Assembly: GCA_947396885.1 (NCBI GenBank)
Contig: OX377201.1
Coordinates: forward strand, 3,205,879-3,269,878
From: Heligmosomoides polygyrus polygyrus
Taxonomy: Eukaryota; Nematoda; Chromadorea; Rhabditida; Heligmosomidae
Direction: 5' to 3'
DNA length: 64,000 nucleotides
The notes below the pieces were generated by a model, which did not search any database, was not told the DNA's origin, and saw only the letters and a list, made by a program, of their open reading frames with translations. Of the stretch, positions 21,500 to 32,701 are shown in pieces (the stretch's first letter is position 1; every line of letters starts with the position of its first letter). The position numbers were made by a program, and so were the translations under genes.

Positions 21500-21840
21500 G
21501 GATGTTCTCATTCTCATCAGGGCCATGGCTCCCATGGGTTTCCGATTGCATCGCTGGTGCACCGCCGCTTTCAGATTACCGAGCCGACGGACGGGCGTCA
21601 ATAAACCTTTGTTTGAACAGCGACGGGTTACAGGAGTCGACAAGCGGCTCGCTTGTAATCCTGATACCATTGTGTCGCCAGCCGGTAATACCTGAAGCGG
21701 TCTACAGCACGGTATGATGGGCAAGCACTGGGTCTGCGGAAGGTTTTCCAGATGAGAGAATTGAATTTATTTGTAAAAATTAAATAGACGATTCGTCTTA
21801 ACTGCTGATTTTAACACAAATTTTACACTTACAAATCTAG
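21500..21840. other. Unclassified DNA upstream of a decayed exon
   Basis: No recognised repeat. Frames on both strands are short and unconvincing. The last 60 bp are AT-rich and end in AAATCTAG, a possible splice acceptor. Confidence 0.35.
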
Positions 21841-22200
21841 ATCTCGTTCTTCCGAAGAAGAAGCACGTCCAGCTAGCGAATCCGCCCTTTACTACAGAAG
21901 CTCTACGCGTCACCGAACTATCAGAACGCCTTCATATTGGGCAACAGGTTCTTCTGAAGATGTCCTAGATGATGAACTAGACGTATTCAAAGAAAGCATC
22001 CTTGAAGTTGTAGGTCTCGAAAGCAACCGGGACCGACACAAGGGCTTTCCAAGGGTTTCGAAGACTTAGAGGTAAGGAGCTACGCAAGATGATGAACAAT
22101 GTACGCCTACATATGTGGGATGATGGAGCACAGCTATGACGAGCAATGATTCTGAAACTCCGGATGGTCAACCGCAGCTGAATGCGGCTGATTTACTGAA
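21841..22200 (+). pseudogene. Decayed gene with exon-like segments
   Basis: The first segment, 21841-22009, is open after a TCTAG acceptor-like site. It encodes SRSSEEEARPASESALYYRS, then TIRTPSYWATGSSEDVLDDE and LDVFKESILEV, and ends at a GTAGGT donor-like site. A second frame, shifted by one base, reads VSKATGTDTRAFQGFRRLRG and KELRKMMNNVRLHMWDDG before a stop at 22137. A third, after GAGCACAG, reads MTSNDSETPDGQPQLNAADL. The text is protein-like and not repeat-derived, but the frames do not join. A PH MITE interrupts the sequence at about 22214. The family is unknown. Confidence 0.4.
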
Positions 22201-22212
22201 ACGGTGGCGTAA

Positions 22213-22318
22213 TGCCCCGTTTATACTTCCGACGGTGAGCGACGCGATGGCACGCACGCATAGTAGCTAAATTGATCGATCGCGTCACATCGCTCGGCGT
22301 CGAAGTATAAACGGGCCT
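22213..22318. mobile_element. PH (Harbinger-like) palindromic MITE
   Basis: GCCCCGTTTATACTTCCGAC pairs with GGCGTCGAAGTATAAACGGG. The interior has GAGCGACGCGATGGC and a GATCGATCGCGTCAC partner. TAAT precedes it and TAC follows, so a TWA-type duplication is possible but not exact. Confidence 0.7.
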
Positions 22319-22504
22319 ACGGTGACCAGTAATTTATGTAACCGCTGTCCGGGAGGCCTAAACATCCGACTTCCCGGCAAAAGTAGGAAGAAAATTCAAA
22401 GGAAACAACAAAAACATTACACGAAAAACGATACAGAGAGAAATGGAGATTTGTTAGCTTGCGCTGCACCGATTAGGCTGAGTTAGGAGGTTGCCAAAAA
22501 AGCC

Positions 22505-22928
22505 TAAACCGAGTTTATAGTTGCGCCCCTGCGCGGCGCGGCACCAAGATCGCGATAGATATCGATTTTTCGCGCCGTCCGATCGATATCTCTTCCGACT
22601 ATGGGCCTGTTCATACTTCGAGCGACAAGAGCGACAAGAGCGATTGGAGCGAGAAGAGCAACTGGAGCGACCGGAGCGACTGTAACGACCTATGGCGACG
22701 GACGTGTGGGGTATAATTAGGTATTCTATACTACATTCGTCGCGGACGCAGTGTGGAGTACGTAATTATTTACGTACACCACACCATGTCCGTCGCCCAG
22801 TCGCTCTTGTCGCTCGAAGTATGAACAGCCCCATTGTCGGAAGATATATCGATCGGACGGCGCGAAAAATCGATATCTATGGCGACCTTGGCGCCACGCC
22901 GCCGGTCGGCGCAAGTGTGTAAACCTGT
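22505..22928. mobile_element. Palindrome within palindrome (two MITE families nested)
   Basis: The outer arms are 22505-22605 (GAGTTTATAGTTGCGCCCCT...) and 22836-22928 (...GGCGCAAGTGTGTAAACCTG), the same family as 8884-9013. The inner element, about 22606-22833, has ends GGGCCTGTTCATACTTCGAG and CTCGAAGTATGAACAGCCCC with GAGCGACAAGAGCGAC runs, so it is a PH-type element. Its exact target duplication is unclear. Confidence 0.75.
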
Positions 22929-22929
22929 A

Positions 22930-24200
22930 CTAAGCTCTTTTATGCAAAAAAAAAACTCAACGACTGTGCCAACTAAGATCCCGTCGAATAGCGGGAGAAA
23001 AGCAGGTGACCAGCTGGGGAAGTTTCTATCACCTGTCGGTGATTTTCATACGACGAGCAGTTACTTGCCATTCCACTTCACCGAAAGTTCACCCGTAGTT
23101 GGCCGCTAGGGGTTTCAACTGTATTCCTTGCCAGAGTTTTCATGTTTTCAGCCCAAAGGAGGGAAGAAGGAAGTATTGGCGGCACTAGTTGGGTTTCATG
23201 AAGTTGAGCCGAAGCAGCGGAGTCTCTATTGACAACCAACGGACTCAGTCTGGTGCAGGAGTGGTCAGAAGCGCCAAGCTGTGCTCCGCGTCCTACAAAA
23301 GTCCGAATAATGTAGAGAGCGCGAACATTGTAGTCGAAGGAAAGCGCCGCAATTCAGAAGCAGAATTAGTTCGCTCCAAGGTGAAGTAAGTCCTTCAATA
23401 CAGGCTCATGAAAGTCCTATTAGGCCCAGAAGAAATAAAACCGGGGTATTTCCATAAACGACTTATAATATAAGTAGTTATGTCCTCAGAATGCTCGCAT
23501 GGTATCACACAGAAGTTGAATGCATGGCGCAGCCGAAAAAATGGATCAGTTCTGAAAGTGTTCCTATCCTAAAGCGGCTTAAGCTGGAGAAATGATAAAG
23601 ACAAAGGACAAAGCAAGGCTTCAATTAAACCCTGACCGGGATGCGCCACGCTTTCTACTTCTACGGCACTTCGTGGAGGCGATTTGAAGGCGCATTTGGC
23701 CTCTATAATGACCTGCGGTGGCCAGCCGATGGACAAGCCAGGATGTTACCCTTCCCGGACAAGTCTGGATCCAATTCACCAATCTCGAAGGGACGTAAGG
23801 CTAGAGAGCCCTGGGCGGAAGTCGAACCAGGAGCCTCGCCTTTCCCGTCTGGCAAGACACAAATACCTAAAATGCTTTCATGATATCAAACTGAAGTCAA
23901 ATGCATGGCGCAACCGAGAAAAAAGGATCAGCACCGAATCTAGTTCCTTATCTAAGGCGAACCACGGAGATGGAGCCCTAAAAAGGCCACGACTCAGTTG
24001 AAATGTAAGAACAGCCACAACGGGGACCCCATGGCTCATCCTACGACAGCCCAAAGATGCGGAGAAGGAAGTGCAGGCGGCACCGTCTGGCTTTGACGAA
24101 GTTCGAAGCCTCTATTGACAAACAACGTACTCGAGTGGATGGGCTTCAACGGCACATTCTGCTCCGGAGCGGTCAGAATTAGAATTCTATCGCGAGACGA
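22930..24200. repeat. Diverged segmental duplication around a SINE-S
   Basis: About 130 bp at 23160-23290 (GGAAGTATTGGCGGCACTAG, CCTCTATTGACAA-type text, GTGGTCAGAAGCG) recur at about 24062-24180. ATGCATGGCGCAGCCGAAAA at 23520 likewise recurs as ATGCATGGCGCAACCGAGAA at 23903. A SINE-S (23617-23860) lies between. Frames here are short and not convincing. Confidence 0.5.
23617..23860 (-). mobile_element. SINE-S, near full length
   Basis: On the minus strand, GAAAGCGTGGCGCATCCCGG marks the 3' end at 23636-23655. The body and a degraded head region near 23830-23860 precede it. The tail side has AAAGACAAAGGAC-type text. Confidence 0.7.
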
Positions 24201-24545
24201 TGGCCTAGACCTTTCTTGAGCTAGGCGATAAGCAACCTAATGAGCAACTACTGCCGAGATGGTCACGACTACTCATTCTGGAGCTTCTTTCCTTCTAGAA
24301 AAGTCGCGGAGGTTCCTGATGCTGCGGGGAAATGAGAACATCACCACGGCACTTCACACTACGCCGAAATTTTCGTAAAAAACCGACGGTCTCGGCGAGA
24401 AAATAAAAAATTCAAGGACCCTCAAGAGCAGCAGAGCTCTTGAGCCATTTAGGACGTGAAAGTCCACAAAAAATGGGAACTGATAGAGTAAAGTAGCTAA
24501 ATAGAACGCATGGACAACTGCCTAATTATTCACAGTGCCATTGAT
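24200..24545. other. Unclassified DNA
   Basis: No recognised gene, repeat or RNA in this stretch. Confidence 0.3.
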
Positions 24546-24546
24546 T

Positions 24547-24835
24547 AATGGCGTGCGCAGTCGAAAGAGGTGCTGCCTGTCGCGTGCACTCCATACCAAG
24601 TTCCTGGTTCGGATTCCCCGCCCAGGCCAACGAAGCCTTCCATCCCTACGGGAACGGTGAATTGGTACCAAACGTGTCTGGGAAGGATGAAGCGCTGACT
24701 TGTTCATCGGCTTGCCACCACAAGCCATTGTATGGCCAAATACACATTCAAATCGATTACATGACATCTAGTAGGAAGTAGAATGCGTGGCGCATCCCCA
24801 AAGAGATTGAGTATCGCCGTCCTTTTCTTCTTATT
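24547..24835 (+). mobile_element. SINE-S, full length
   Basis: The head GGCGTGCGCAGTCGAAAGAG is shortened. B-box-like TGGTTCGGATTCCCC, the body ATTGTATGGCCAAATACACA and the end GAATGCGTGGCGCATCCCCA follow, then a GCCGTCCTTTTC tail. Another 3' end alone lies at 24905-24935. Confidence 0.82.
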
Positions 24836-24939
24836 ATTAGAAATCTATGGGGAGAAGATGGTCGAAACCTTCCTGAAGGCTGCGTAAGCAACCTCCCCTA
24901 AGAGTAGAATGCGTGGCGTATCCCACGAACGGATTGATC

Positions 24940-26390
24940 ATGTCGAGCTTTACATTTATTTATTCAATTAACCTTTGAGTGTTTTAAATTGTTGAGTTCT
25001 AAAGTAATTTAATGCTAAACCTCTTTAAATGGCTTGCTGTTTAAATTATAAAAATAGTAAGAAGACTAACAACGCTTCCCACTACTATTAAAATTAGAAT
25101 TTTATTTGTACCATTTTTCAAGAATTCGCTCTAAATCCAATATAATCCAATAAAACCGATGTAATATATTCTATCTAATCCCAAAATAAACATAAAAATC
25201 TAAAAATCTAAAAAAATAATTAAACTAATCCAAAACCCGATTTAATATAGAAAATTTTCAGAGAAGTGCGAGTACTATCAAGTTGGCTGAGCATTTGAAG
25301 ACCTTGCACGGCTACTTTTTCAGAAGGTTATACTCTTCTAGGAGAAGCTTTGGAAGTCCATCTGGGCTGCGAAAAAGACGGACTTCCAAAATAAGCCAAA
25401 GCTCCAGCGAAAAATCGACGGCCAACGACTCCTGCCAGCGTAACGGAGTTCCAAAGCCCCTTTGGACGGCGAAAAAATCCACGAAAAACCTGAATCAATG
25501 CAGCAAAAAGGCCGAATATGGCGCTTGAATATGTCGACGTCGAGGACGACGACAGCGTCGTGGGCGACGTCGTCGGGCGCGACAAAAATTGCCTGCAAAC
25601 GGCGATCGATGGGGTAGAGGGACATTAGGTGGGGTGACTCCCTCCTCCCTCCTCGTCGCCGACGGGACGATGACGGGACAACGATGAGGGACGGAAGGGG
25701 TCGGCTTGGTCCATGCCTTGAAGGGCAGGAAGCGGAGTTGAAGACTCAAAGGTCACCCACCGGATGAGCTGCTCCGGGGAGCCGGCTCGGGGTTCCCACG
25801 AGGGAGTGGCGTGTTTGCGAAAGTACGTCGCCGCTCGAGGAAACTCGACACCGGCTCTGAAGTGCGTGGACATGTGTTGTGTAGGTAAGTAGCGGAAGAA
25901 GCTCGCAGAGGTGGGAATCCCCGCCGGGTTGGCCGCTTTACAGGGAAGCTTCACCACCTCCCGAAGTGGTCGTCTGCAGCGGACAAAGGGCAGCCCAGAC
26001 ACCCACGTCGATCAGCCGGACGAGCTTGACGTGGGTAATTAGTCAAGTTGAACAAACAGCGCCTACACGCTTGTTCAGCCAGCGGCCACAGCTCGATGAG
26101 CAGTCCCACTGGTCTTCCAGGTGCACTCCGATTAATGATGATGTGGGCCAGACGCTATACTGGTTCTACACCGGGGTCCGATCAGTGACTTTGCGGCAAA
26201 ACGCCAAATTTTTCGATCAATTTTTCTCTTTATTCTCTTGAGTTTCCATTTTTCAGTTGTCTATAATTTTTCAATAGGTTTTTCCTTTCTTTGTTATCTT
26301 TTTGTTCTCTTTTTAAAGTCAATGATTTTGACTTTTAAAACAGTATATTTAAACATGCCCGACATGTGCCTCGGCTAGTGACCGTAAATC
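24940..26390. other. AT-rich then GC-rich stretch, no supported gene
   Basis: 25518-25628 holds a 36-codon acidic frame (MALEYVDVEDDDSVVGDVVG...) with a possible donor beyond it. From 25761 a plus frame reads MSCSGEPARGSHEGVACLRK and stops after GK, with TAG|GTAAGT near its end. Minus frames overlap both. I cannot assign a family; a 5' region of a non-LTR element is possible. Confidence 0.25.
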
Positions 26391-26392
26391 AA

Positions 26393-26505
26393 ACTAGTAT
26401 AGGCCAAATACGTACTCAGATAAGCTCCACGACATCCCGTAGAAGTAGAATGCGTGGCGCATCCCAAAAGGGATTAAGTAACGCCGCCGTTTACCCCTTA
26501 TCTTT
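26393..26505 (+). repeat. SINE-S 3' part, truncated
   Basis: It begins at TAGGCCAAATACGTACTCAG and runs to GAATGCGTGGCGCATCCCAA with tail AACGCCGCCGTTTACCCC. The head is missing. Confidence 0.7.
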
Positions 26506-26771
26506 ATGATCATACAGTTTTTTATTATTTTTGAATCGATTTAATTCTAATCCTCCATAAACTGCTTACTGTTGAAATTCTAAAAATAACAAGAAAACAG
26601 ACAATACCACCTTAAGTAGAATAAGAATTTTATTTGCTGTTCTCTTCATAATTCACAGTTAGTTTGTAAAAACTGCTAAAGCATTCGCTTTTTTCATTTG
26701 TTCAAAATTCGCAGTAAATTTATAATGATCTTTAAATCAAATTGAGCATTTTTCAGTCTGTAATCCATAGC

Positions 26772-27078
26772 ACTATGGGCACGTGTAGCGCAGTCGGAGG
26801 AGGTGCCGGCTGTAGCGTGCACCCCATACCAGGTTCCTGGTTCGGATTTCCTACCCAAGCCAACCACGTCTTCCATCCCTCCGAGATCGGTGAATTGGTA
26901 GCAGATTTGACTGGGAAGGATAGAGTGCTGACTTGTTCATCGCCTGGCCACCGCAAGTCATTGTATGGCCAAATACGCATTCAAATCGCCTCCACGATAT
27001 CCCGTAGAAGTAGAATGCGTGGCGCATCCCAAAACGGATTGAGAAACGTCGTCCTTTTTCCTTATCCTTATAGTCGGA
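26772..27078 (+). mobile_element. SINE-S, full length
   Basis: ATGGGCACGTGTAGCGCAGTCGG gives the A box, CTGGTTCGGATTTCC the B box, and GAATGCGTGGCGCATCCCAA the 3' end. The tail is GTCGTCCTTTTTCCTTATCC. It is close to the family consensus. Confidence 0.9.
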
Positions 27079-27189
27079 TGCTGTTCTGGATGATAAGCAA
27101 TAAATATTTTAAAAGTTTAATCAAATTTCTAGACTTATTTATTTAAAATGCGCATAATGTCTCAAACAGCGTGATCAAAAATAACAAGG

Positions 27190-27355
27190 AAAGTCACAGT
27201 AAATTTTTCTTGGGGAAAAATTATTCTAATCTTTTTGGAGTCTCTAGCTTAATGTACAATGAGTTCGTTTCGATTTGGAAGACGTTCAGATTGATTCTAG
27301 AAGCATTAGCCTTGTTTAGAAGAATGCCCAGTTTGACGTCAAAATTGTATGTTTT
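27190..27355. repeat. Foldback C right-arm fragment
   Basis: It runs AAATTATTCTAATCTTTTTG, then TCTCTAGCTTAATGTACAAT, and ends near CCCAGTTTGACGTCAAAATTG. The other arm is absent; unclassified DNA follows to 27640. Confidence 0.55.
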
Positions 27356-27643
27356 CTTTCGTACCAACCAACAGCCCATTCCTCCTCATCCTCTAATGGC
27401 CCATCGATTCCGCGTGTCTGCAAAAACCGTTTTCGACGGCGACCTTGTGAGTCACTGTGCAGCCAGTTTTTCTGCCACTTTACTATGTCGAAGTGTGTCA
27501 ATATGCCCGTATTTGTCCACCGCAGCGTGATCGCCCGTCGGATGACGGAGGTTTAATAGTTCGAGTGATCAGACACGTTTATGAAAGCGGACGAGGACTG
27601 GCTGGTGAGGAAAAGGCGAAGAAGCACGACGGCAACGACAGTC

Positions 27644-28151
27644 GGATGTATCCTAGTCAGGGGGGGGGGATGGTATATAACTAAAAACTATATAAAAATT
27701 CAACTTGAGAATTACCGAGCGGCTCCTACAGAACACGATAGTACCTAAACTAGAAAAGTCTACTAAGAAAAAAAAAAACGGAAAAATTACATTTGCCTTC
27801 GCTGCGGTTATAAGCAGCCAAAGTTATCTGCCTTCTTACCTTCCTCACCATGTTAGATCCTGGTTCTAACATGTTAGCACGCGGGATGCGGCTTTATGCG
27901 CCCTCTTCACCATGATCCTGGCTATAACATGTCAAGAGTTAGTCAGCACGCGGCATGCCTCCACTGCGTCGCTCTTTGTCCATCGAGACGGGTGTAAAAC
28001 CGCTGCGATTTATGTTTTGTTCGTTTATACCTTCGTCTTTTTGTTTTTTGCTATCTTGTTCTCTAGGAGCCGCTCGGTAAGTCTCAAGTCGATTGGTTAC
28101 TCACATTTTAGTTATGTTCCTCCCCCCCCCCCCCTCGACTGGGGTAGATCC
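27644..28151. mobile_element. hAT-like D element, complete (about 508 bp)
   Basis: It starts GGATGTATCCTAGTCAGGGG and ends in a C-run, CTCGACTGGGGTAGATCC. The flanking octamers CGACAGTC and TGACGGTC agree at 6 of 8 positions, as expected for an aged 8-bp target duplication. Confidence 0.75.
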
Positions 28152-28427
28152 TGACGGTCTTCGTTCCAGATGCCGCCTCCAGAGTTGGATTATATCGCTT
28201 GTTCAGCTGATACGAAGATTGTTAGCTACCTTTTAGGATATTCTAGGGGAAGGTCAGTTTTTTAGAAGACTCGGCAAGTCGAAATGCCTCAGTTATGGGA
28301 GCACTGATGAGCCAGCCTTCGTGATAGCAGCCTAAAGCATGCCGGCTCTATCCGCACTTTCCGCTTCACTGATTCCGAAACGTCCGAAATGTTCAGTCTA
28401 ACACGGAGACCTTGTGTTTCAGGGTGC

Positions 28428-28718
28428 TCACAAGGCGGCGCAGTCGGAGGAGGCGCCGACTGTCGCGTGCAATCGAATCAAGGTCTTGACACGATGGCGG
28501 TCAAGCCAACCAAGCCTCTCATCCCTCTATGGAGTCGGTGAACTAGTACCGGACTTGCGTTTGGAGGACAATATATTGATTCCCTCATCGACTGGCCACC
28601 GCAAGTCACTGTGGAGACCAAAGACGTACTCAAATTGCCTCCACGACACCCTGAGGAAGTAGAATTCGTGGCGCACCCTACAAAGGGATGTGTGATACCG
28701 TCCTTTATCCATCATCTT
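28428..28718 (+). mobile_element. SINE-S, full length, diverged
   Basis: The head AAGGCGGCGCAGTCGGAGGA is followed by a damaged B-box area (CAAGGTCTTGACACG), the body GTCACTGTGGAGACCAAAGA and the end GAATTCGTGGCGCACCCTAC. The tail is ACCGTCCTTTATCC. Confidence 0.75.
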
Positions 28719-28774
28719 TTACACTGTTCAGCTGTTCTAGCGTTTATCCGCCGCCCAGCATTTTCACATGATTC

Positions 28775-29880
28775 TGATCGAAGATCCATTATATCGATCG
28801 ATATCGATTGGTGGCTGTTAAAATTCACTTGCTTGCTCATAGTATTCCTGTTATTTCCGCCTCAAACTGTTAGTTCCGCCCAAAAATTGATCGACATTGA
28901 TTGGAGGATCAACAGGGTTTAATTTAAGTTTAGCCTATTCACCACCGCACATACATAATTACACGGTTCCCACCTCGAACGGTCAATCCAATAGACGGCA
29001 ATATCGATCGATGTTGGTGGTATCCCCACGTAGGCCACATTGTCGACTTGTGATCTATTTATTATTAATTGTAATTAGAGGTCACGGACGTCAACAGCGT
29101 CTGCTTCAGCCTACTACTCCCACTTCAATCTGTCAGCAGCCACACCAAAAATCAATATTGTCGATCGGCATCGATTGGAGGATCACGTATTTTCGCTGCA
29201 ATGTAATTTATCACCCATCGAATGCAATCATATTTAATGCACACCTCCAACGATCAATTCTGCCCGAATTCGGCAATATCGATCGAGAGTCAATATTATC
29301 GATTGGTATCGATTACTCGAAAGAAATCCCTTATGAAATTAGAGATCACAAACGGCATCAGTGTCTGCTATAACCTGCTATTCTCGCATCAATCTGTCAG
29401 CAGCCACGCCGAAAATCAATACTGTCGATTAATATCAATTGGAGGATCAAGTGTTTCCACTGCAGTGTACTTTATCACCCACCAAGCGCATTCATACAGC
29501 GATCAATTCTGCCCAAATTGGTAATATTGATGGAGAGTCGATAAAATCGATTGGCGTTGATTACCCGACGAAAATCTTTCAATATCGATTGGTATCGGTT
29601 ACTACTGAACGGTATGTGAACGATCGGAATCCTCTAATATCGATTGGTATGGATTAATCGACCGGAATCCTCTGATATCGATTGGTATCGATGACTACTG
29701 AACGGTATATAAACGATCGGAATCATTTGATATCGATTGGCATCGATTAATCGACCGGAATCCTTTACTTGGTGTGAATTGCGCCCATCGTCAAGCACAT
29801 TTGCAGGATTCCCACATCCATCGGCCAGCCCTAGGATGAAGTGAAACCTGTCGTGCGCACGGACAGACAAACGGACGGAT
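28775..29880. repeat. ATCG-G array
   Basis: Diverged units centred on ATCGATCGATATCGAT repeat here. Two about 268-bp blocks starting AGAGGTCACGGACG and AGAGATCACAAACG (29075 and 29343) align. A 93-bp unit (ACTACTGAACGGTAT...CGATCGGAATC) repeats at 29601 and 29694. The right end has GCACGGACAGACAAACGGAC, matching the ends of the array at 51.8-54.8 kb. A MITE-A right end sits at 29032-29051. Confidence 0.65.
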
Positions 29881-29884
29881 TATC

Positions 29885-30595
29885 TATCTCAAACATAGGA
29901 GTGCAAACACTGTAACCCACCCCTTTTCGAGGTTAGAGCTTGAGTGAGCCGTGAATAGACGAGTTACAAGATGGGGAGGCGAGAACGGAAGTGGCCTCAA
30001 ACATCATGCGGAAGGGTGGTCCGAGCGGTACCGCCTCCTCACGATGGCCACATTAACGACATGTACCTTATTATCAACCGAAACGCGAGAAAGACTGCCT
30101 GCCTCGTCGCCTCAGTGTCGAATGTATTCCACCCATAACTCGCTGTGCTGCTTCTTGATGAGGAAAAGCGTGCGAACGAGGCAAAGGGCGATGGCAGACG
30201 AGACTGGATAATGAACGAAGTTTTTTTCCGACGGCCGCAGCATGAAACGCTGCAGTTGAGGGCCCACGGATGGGGAGGGGACACCTCGCTACCCGTCCGA
30301 GCTCTTTTTTCCATGAAAGCCCACCAGACGACCAACCAAGGCGAGTGACTGATGGCGCCGACCACACAATCGCGTCGCCGCCGGCCGTCCCCGTGAGGGA
30401 TTGGACGGCGAGTCTTGGTCGATGAAAGAACAGCTTGCAGAAAAGAGCCCTTCAGAGGACCAGTGGCAAGAATTCTGAGCTGAGAGCTGGTTAACGAGAA
30501 GCCTACGCAACAAAATTAAACATTCCTTTATTTAATATTTTATTTGTCGAGAAATCAATAAAGAATTTGCCTGTAGATGTAGCTAATAACTAATT
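29885..30595. other. Unclassified stretch with a tRNA-like head scrap
   Basis: GGGTGGTCCGAGCGGTACCG at about 30012-30031 resembles the D-arm side of a Leu/Ser-type tRNA, but nothing completes it; a MITE-A end (GGCCACATTAACGAC) follows. Frames at 30145-30348 (plus) and 30039-30365 (minus) overlap and cannot be resolved. Confidence 0.3.
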
Positions 30596-30597
30596 TC

Positions 30598-30850
30598 AGG
30601 GCGCGTCGTAGAAGACGCAGGCTCTCATCTGCACCCCAATTCAAGTTCTCAGTCCGCTCAGCCAAGCTCCAAGTTCTCCATCCCTCCCGGGGTCGGTGAA
30701 TTGGTATCAGACTAGTCTGCGAGGGATAAAACACTGGCTTGTCCATCGGCTGGCTACTGCAAGTCATTGTATAGGCCTGATACGCATTCAAGTAGCCTCC
30801 ACGACATCCCGTAGAAGTAGAATGCGTGGCGCACTCCAAACATTAACCCA
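30598..30850 (+). mobile_element. SINE-S, diverged
   Basis: The head GCGCGTCGTAGAAGACGCAG is degraded and the B-box region is lost. The body TTGGTATCAGACTAGTCTGC through GCAAGTCATTGTATAGGCCT and the end GAATGCGTGGCGCACTCCAA are clear. Confidence 0.75.
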
Positions 30851-30941
30851 TATCGTTTATTTTTTCACCTTTACCAACAAAAAGTGTGTTTTCTAAGTTC
30901 TGTCAACGACTTGAATCATAAGTCTGAGCTATCGATCTACT

Positions 30942-31193
30942 TTGGAGTGCGCCACACATTCTACTTCGCCAGAACATTGTTGGAGCAAGTCGAATGCGTT
31001 TTTTGCCTATTGAATGAATTACTAAGGCCAATTCAGCATTTTATCGCTTACAGACTAGGACGGTACCAAAACCACCCAGAGCGACGGGACGGGAAGTGTG
31101 ATAGGTCTTTGGCGGATTTCGATCTCTGAATCGATTCAAGGCACACGCCTGAGCCCGTGTCTTCTCCGACTGCGCCACTCGGGCGCGTTCGCC
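30942..31193 (-). mobile_element. SINE-S, strongly diverged
   Basis: On the minus strand the head CGCGCCCGAGTGGCGCAGTCGG at about 31168-31190 keeps the A box. The end GAATGTGTGGCGCACTCC lies at about 30946-30963. The body is heavily altered. Confidence 0.6.
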
Positions 31194-31296
31194 TTTTCCT
31201 AGAAAACTGCTTTAATTAAGGAATCGCGAGCCTATTACTAACCGTACAACTATGCACGTATACATGATAACAGATAAATGACTGCGTTAGTCAAGC

Positions 31297-31345
31297 GCTT
31301 CTGGGATGCGCCACGCATTCTACTTCTACGGGATGTCGTTGAGGA
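31297..31345 (-). repeat. SINE-S 3' end fragment
   Basis: CTGGGATGCGCCACGCATTC TACTTCTACGGGATGTCGTT on the plus strand is the last part of SINE-S in reverse; it breaks off after the GATGTCGTTGAGG segment. Confidence 0.65.
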
Positions 31346-31389
31346 AAAGCCTATTTAGGCAATCACTTCATCAGCATAAGGTAGTAGTA

Positions 31390-31765
31390 AGCCCCTCGTA
31401 TCCTTCAATCGATATCGATACACAATATCTATTTTCAGTTGGAACTGACCGTTTTAGGCGGGAATCGCGTGAATACTGTGAGGAAACAAGCGAACTTTGA
31501 TGGCCGACCAATCAATATCGATCGATGTCGTCGATTATTGGGTGTAACTGATCGCTTGAGGACAATACGAGAATCGTGTTGATAACCTGGGCGGAGATAA
31601 AGACACTACAAGAACTGAACAGTATAAAGGATAAAGGGTAGAGGTTGAATAACCCCTTTATGGGATGCGCCATGCAGCTTTGCTGAACGTGGTGGGAGCG
31701 ATTTGAAAGTGCATCTGGCCTATAAAATGACTTGTGGTGGCCAATTGATGGACAAGTCCGCGCGC
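31390..31765. repeat. ATCG-G unit joined to a SINE-S variant
   Basis: CAATCGATATCGATACACAA through TCAATATCGATCGATGTCGT is one ATCG-G unit. It is followed by a tail AAAGGATAAAGGGTAGAGG and the variant SINE end GGGATGCGCCATGCAGC with TGGCCTATAAAATGACTTGT. The same pairing occurs twice at 20.3-20.85 kb. Confidence 0.6.
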
Positions 31766-31775
31766 TATCTTTTCA

Positions 31776-32126
31776 GTGCAATTGTAAGCAAGCAAAGTTA
31801 TGTGCCCTCCTCACCATGTTAGATCCTGGTTATAACATGTCAGGCGGCGGTCAGCACGCGGATGCGGCTTTATGCCCCCTCCTCATCGTGTCAAACCCTT
31901 GTTATGACATGTCAGACGGTGGTAGCACGCGGCAAGCCTTCATTTCGTTGCTCTTTGCCCACCGAGATGGTTGTAGAACCTCGGCGATTTTATTTTCTTT
32001 GTTTGTCTCTTAGTTTTTTTTGTTTCGTTCAGGTCCCATCTTCGTCTGCAGGAGCTTGTCGGTAAGTCTCAAGTCGATTTATTACATGCTTTTTAGTTAT
32101 GTGGGCCCCCGGACTAGGATAGATCC
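31776..32126. mobile_element. hAT-like D element, right part
   Basis: It begins inside the element (CAATTGTAAGCAAGCAAAGTT), holds the duplicated CACCATGTTAGATCCTGG and CATGTCAGGCGGCGGTCAGC modules, and ends GGACTAGGATAGATCC at 32126. The left arm is missing. Confidence 0.75.
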
Positions 32127-32213
32127 GAAACTACTTATAATCCCTCAGTTAGCTGACACGGAGTTCGATTTAACGCCTATGTCGACCACCAGAATCAGAA
32201 TTCGAATCTTAGA

Positions 32214-32515
32214 ATAAAGGAAGAATGGCGTTACTCAATCCCTTTTGAGATGCGCCACGCATCCTACTTCTACAGGATGTCGTAGAAGCGATTTGAAGGC
32301 GTAATTGGCCATACAATGAGTTGCGGTGACTAGCCGATGAATAAACCAGTTCTTTATCCTTCCCAGACGGGTCTGGTACCAATTCGCTGACCCCCGAAGG
32401 GATGGAAGGAAGGCCTGATTGGCCTGGGCGGCAAATCCGAATCCGAACCAGGAACCAGGTATCGGGTGCACGCAATAAATGACACCTCCTCTGACCGCGC
32501 TACACGCCCCTATAG
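32214..32515 (-). mobile_element. SINE-S, full length
   Basis: On the minus strand the head GGGCGTGTAGCGCGGTCAGA, the B-box area TTCCTGGTTCGGATTCGG and the end GATGCGTGGCGCATCTCAAA are in order, with an AACGCCATTC tail. The apparent 138-codon frame (32235-32651) is SINE sequence. Confidence 0.85.
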
Positions 32516-32701
32516 GTTTAATTACCCAAGTTTGAGGTAACACGCCGCCAAAGGCAACGAAGAAGAACGATTGTAAAGGTGGAAAGGCCCCTTCCGACTG
32601 GAAAAAAGGAGGGATCCGGAGGCAATCGCAGAATAGGTAGCAGAAATGCACTGCATTCCGAAGTCTGAAGACATTGCTGCTTGATTCAAACAGGTTGCGG
32701 G

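Noticed and set aside
28775..29880. CRISPR-like array of direct repeats
   Set aside because: Units are diverged, of unequal length and ATCGAT-rich without regular spacers; the window is eukaryotic.
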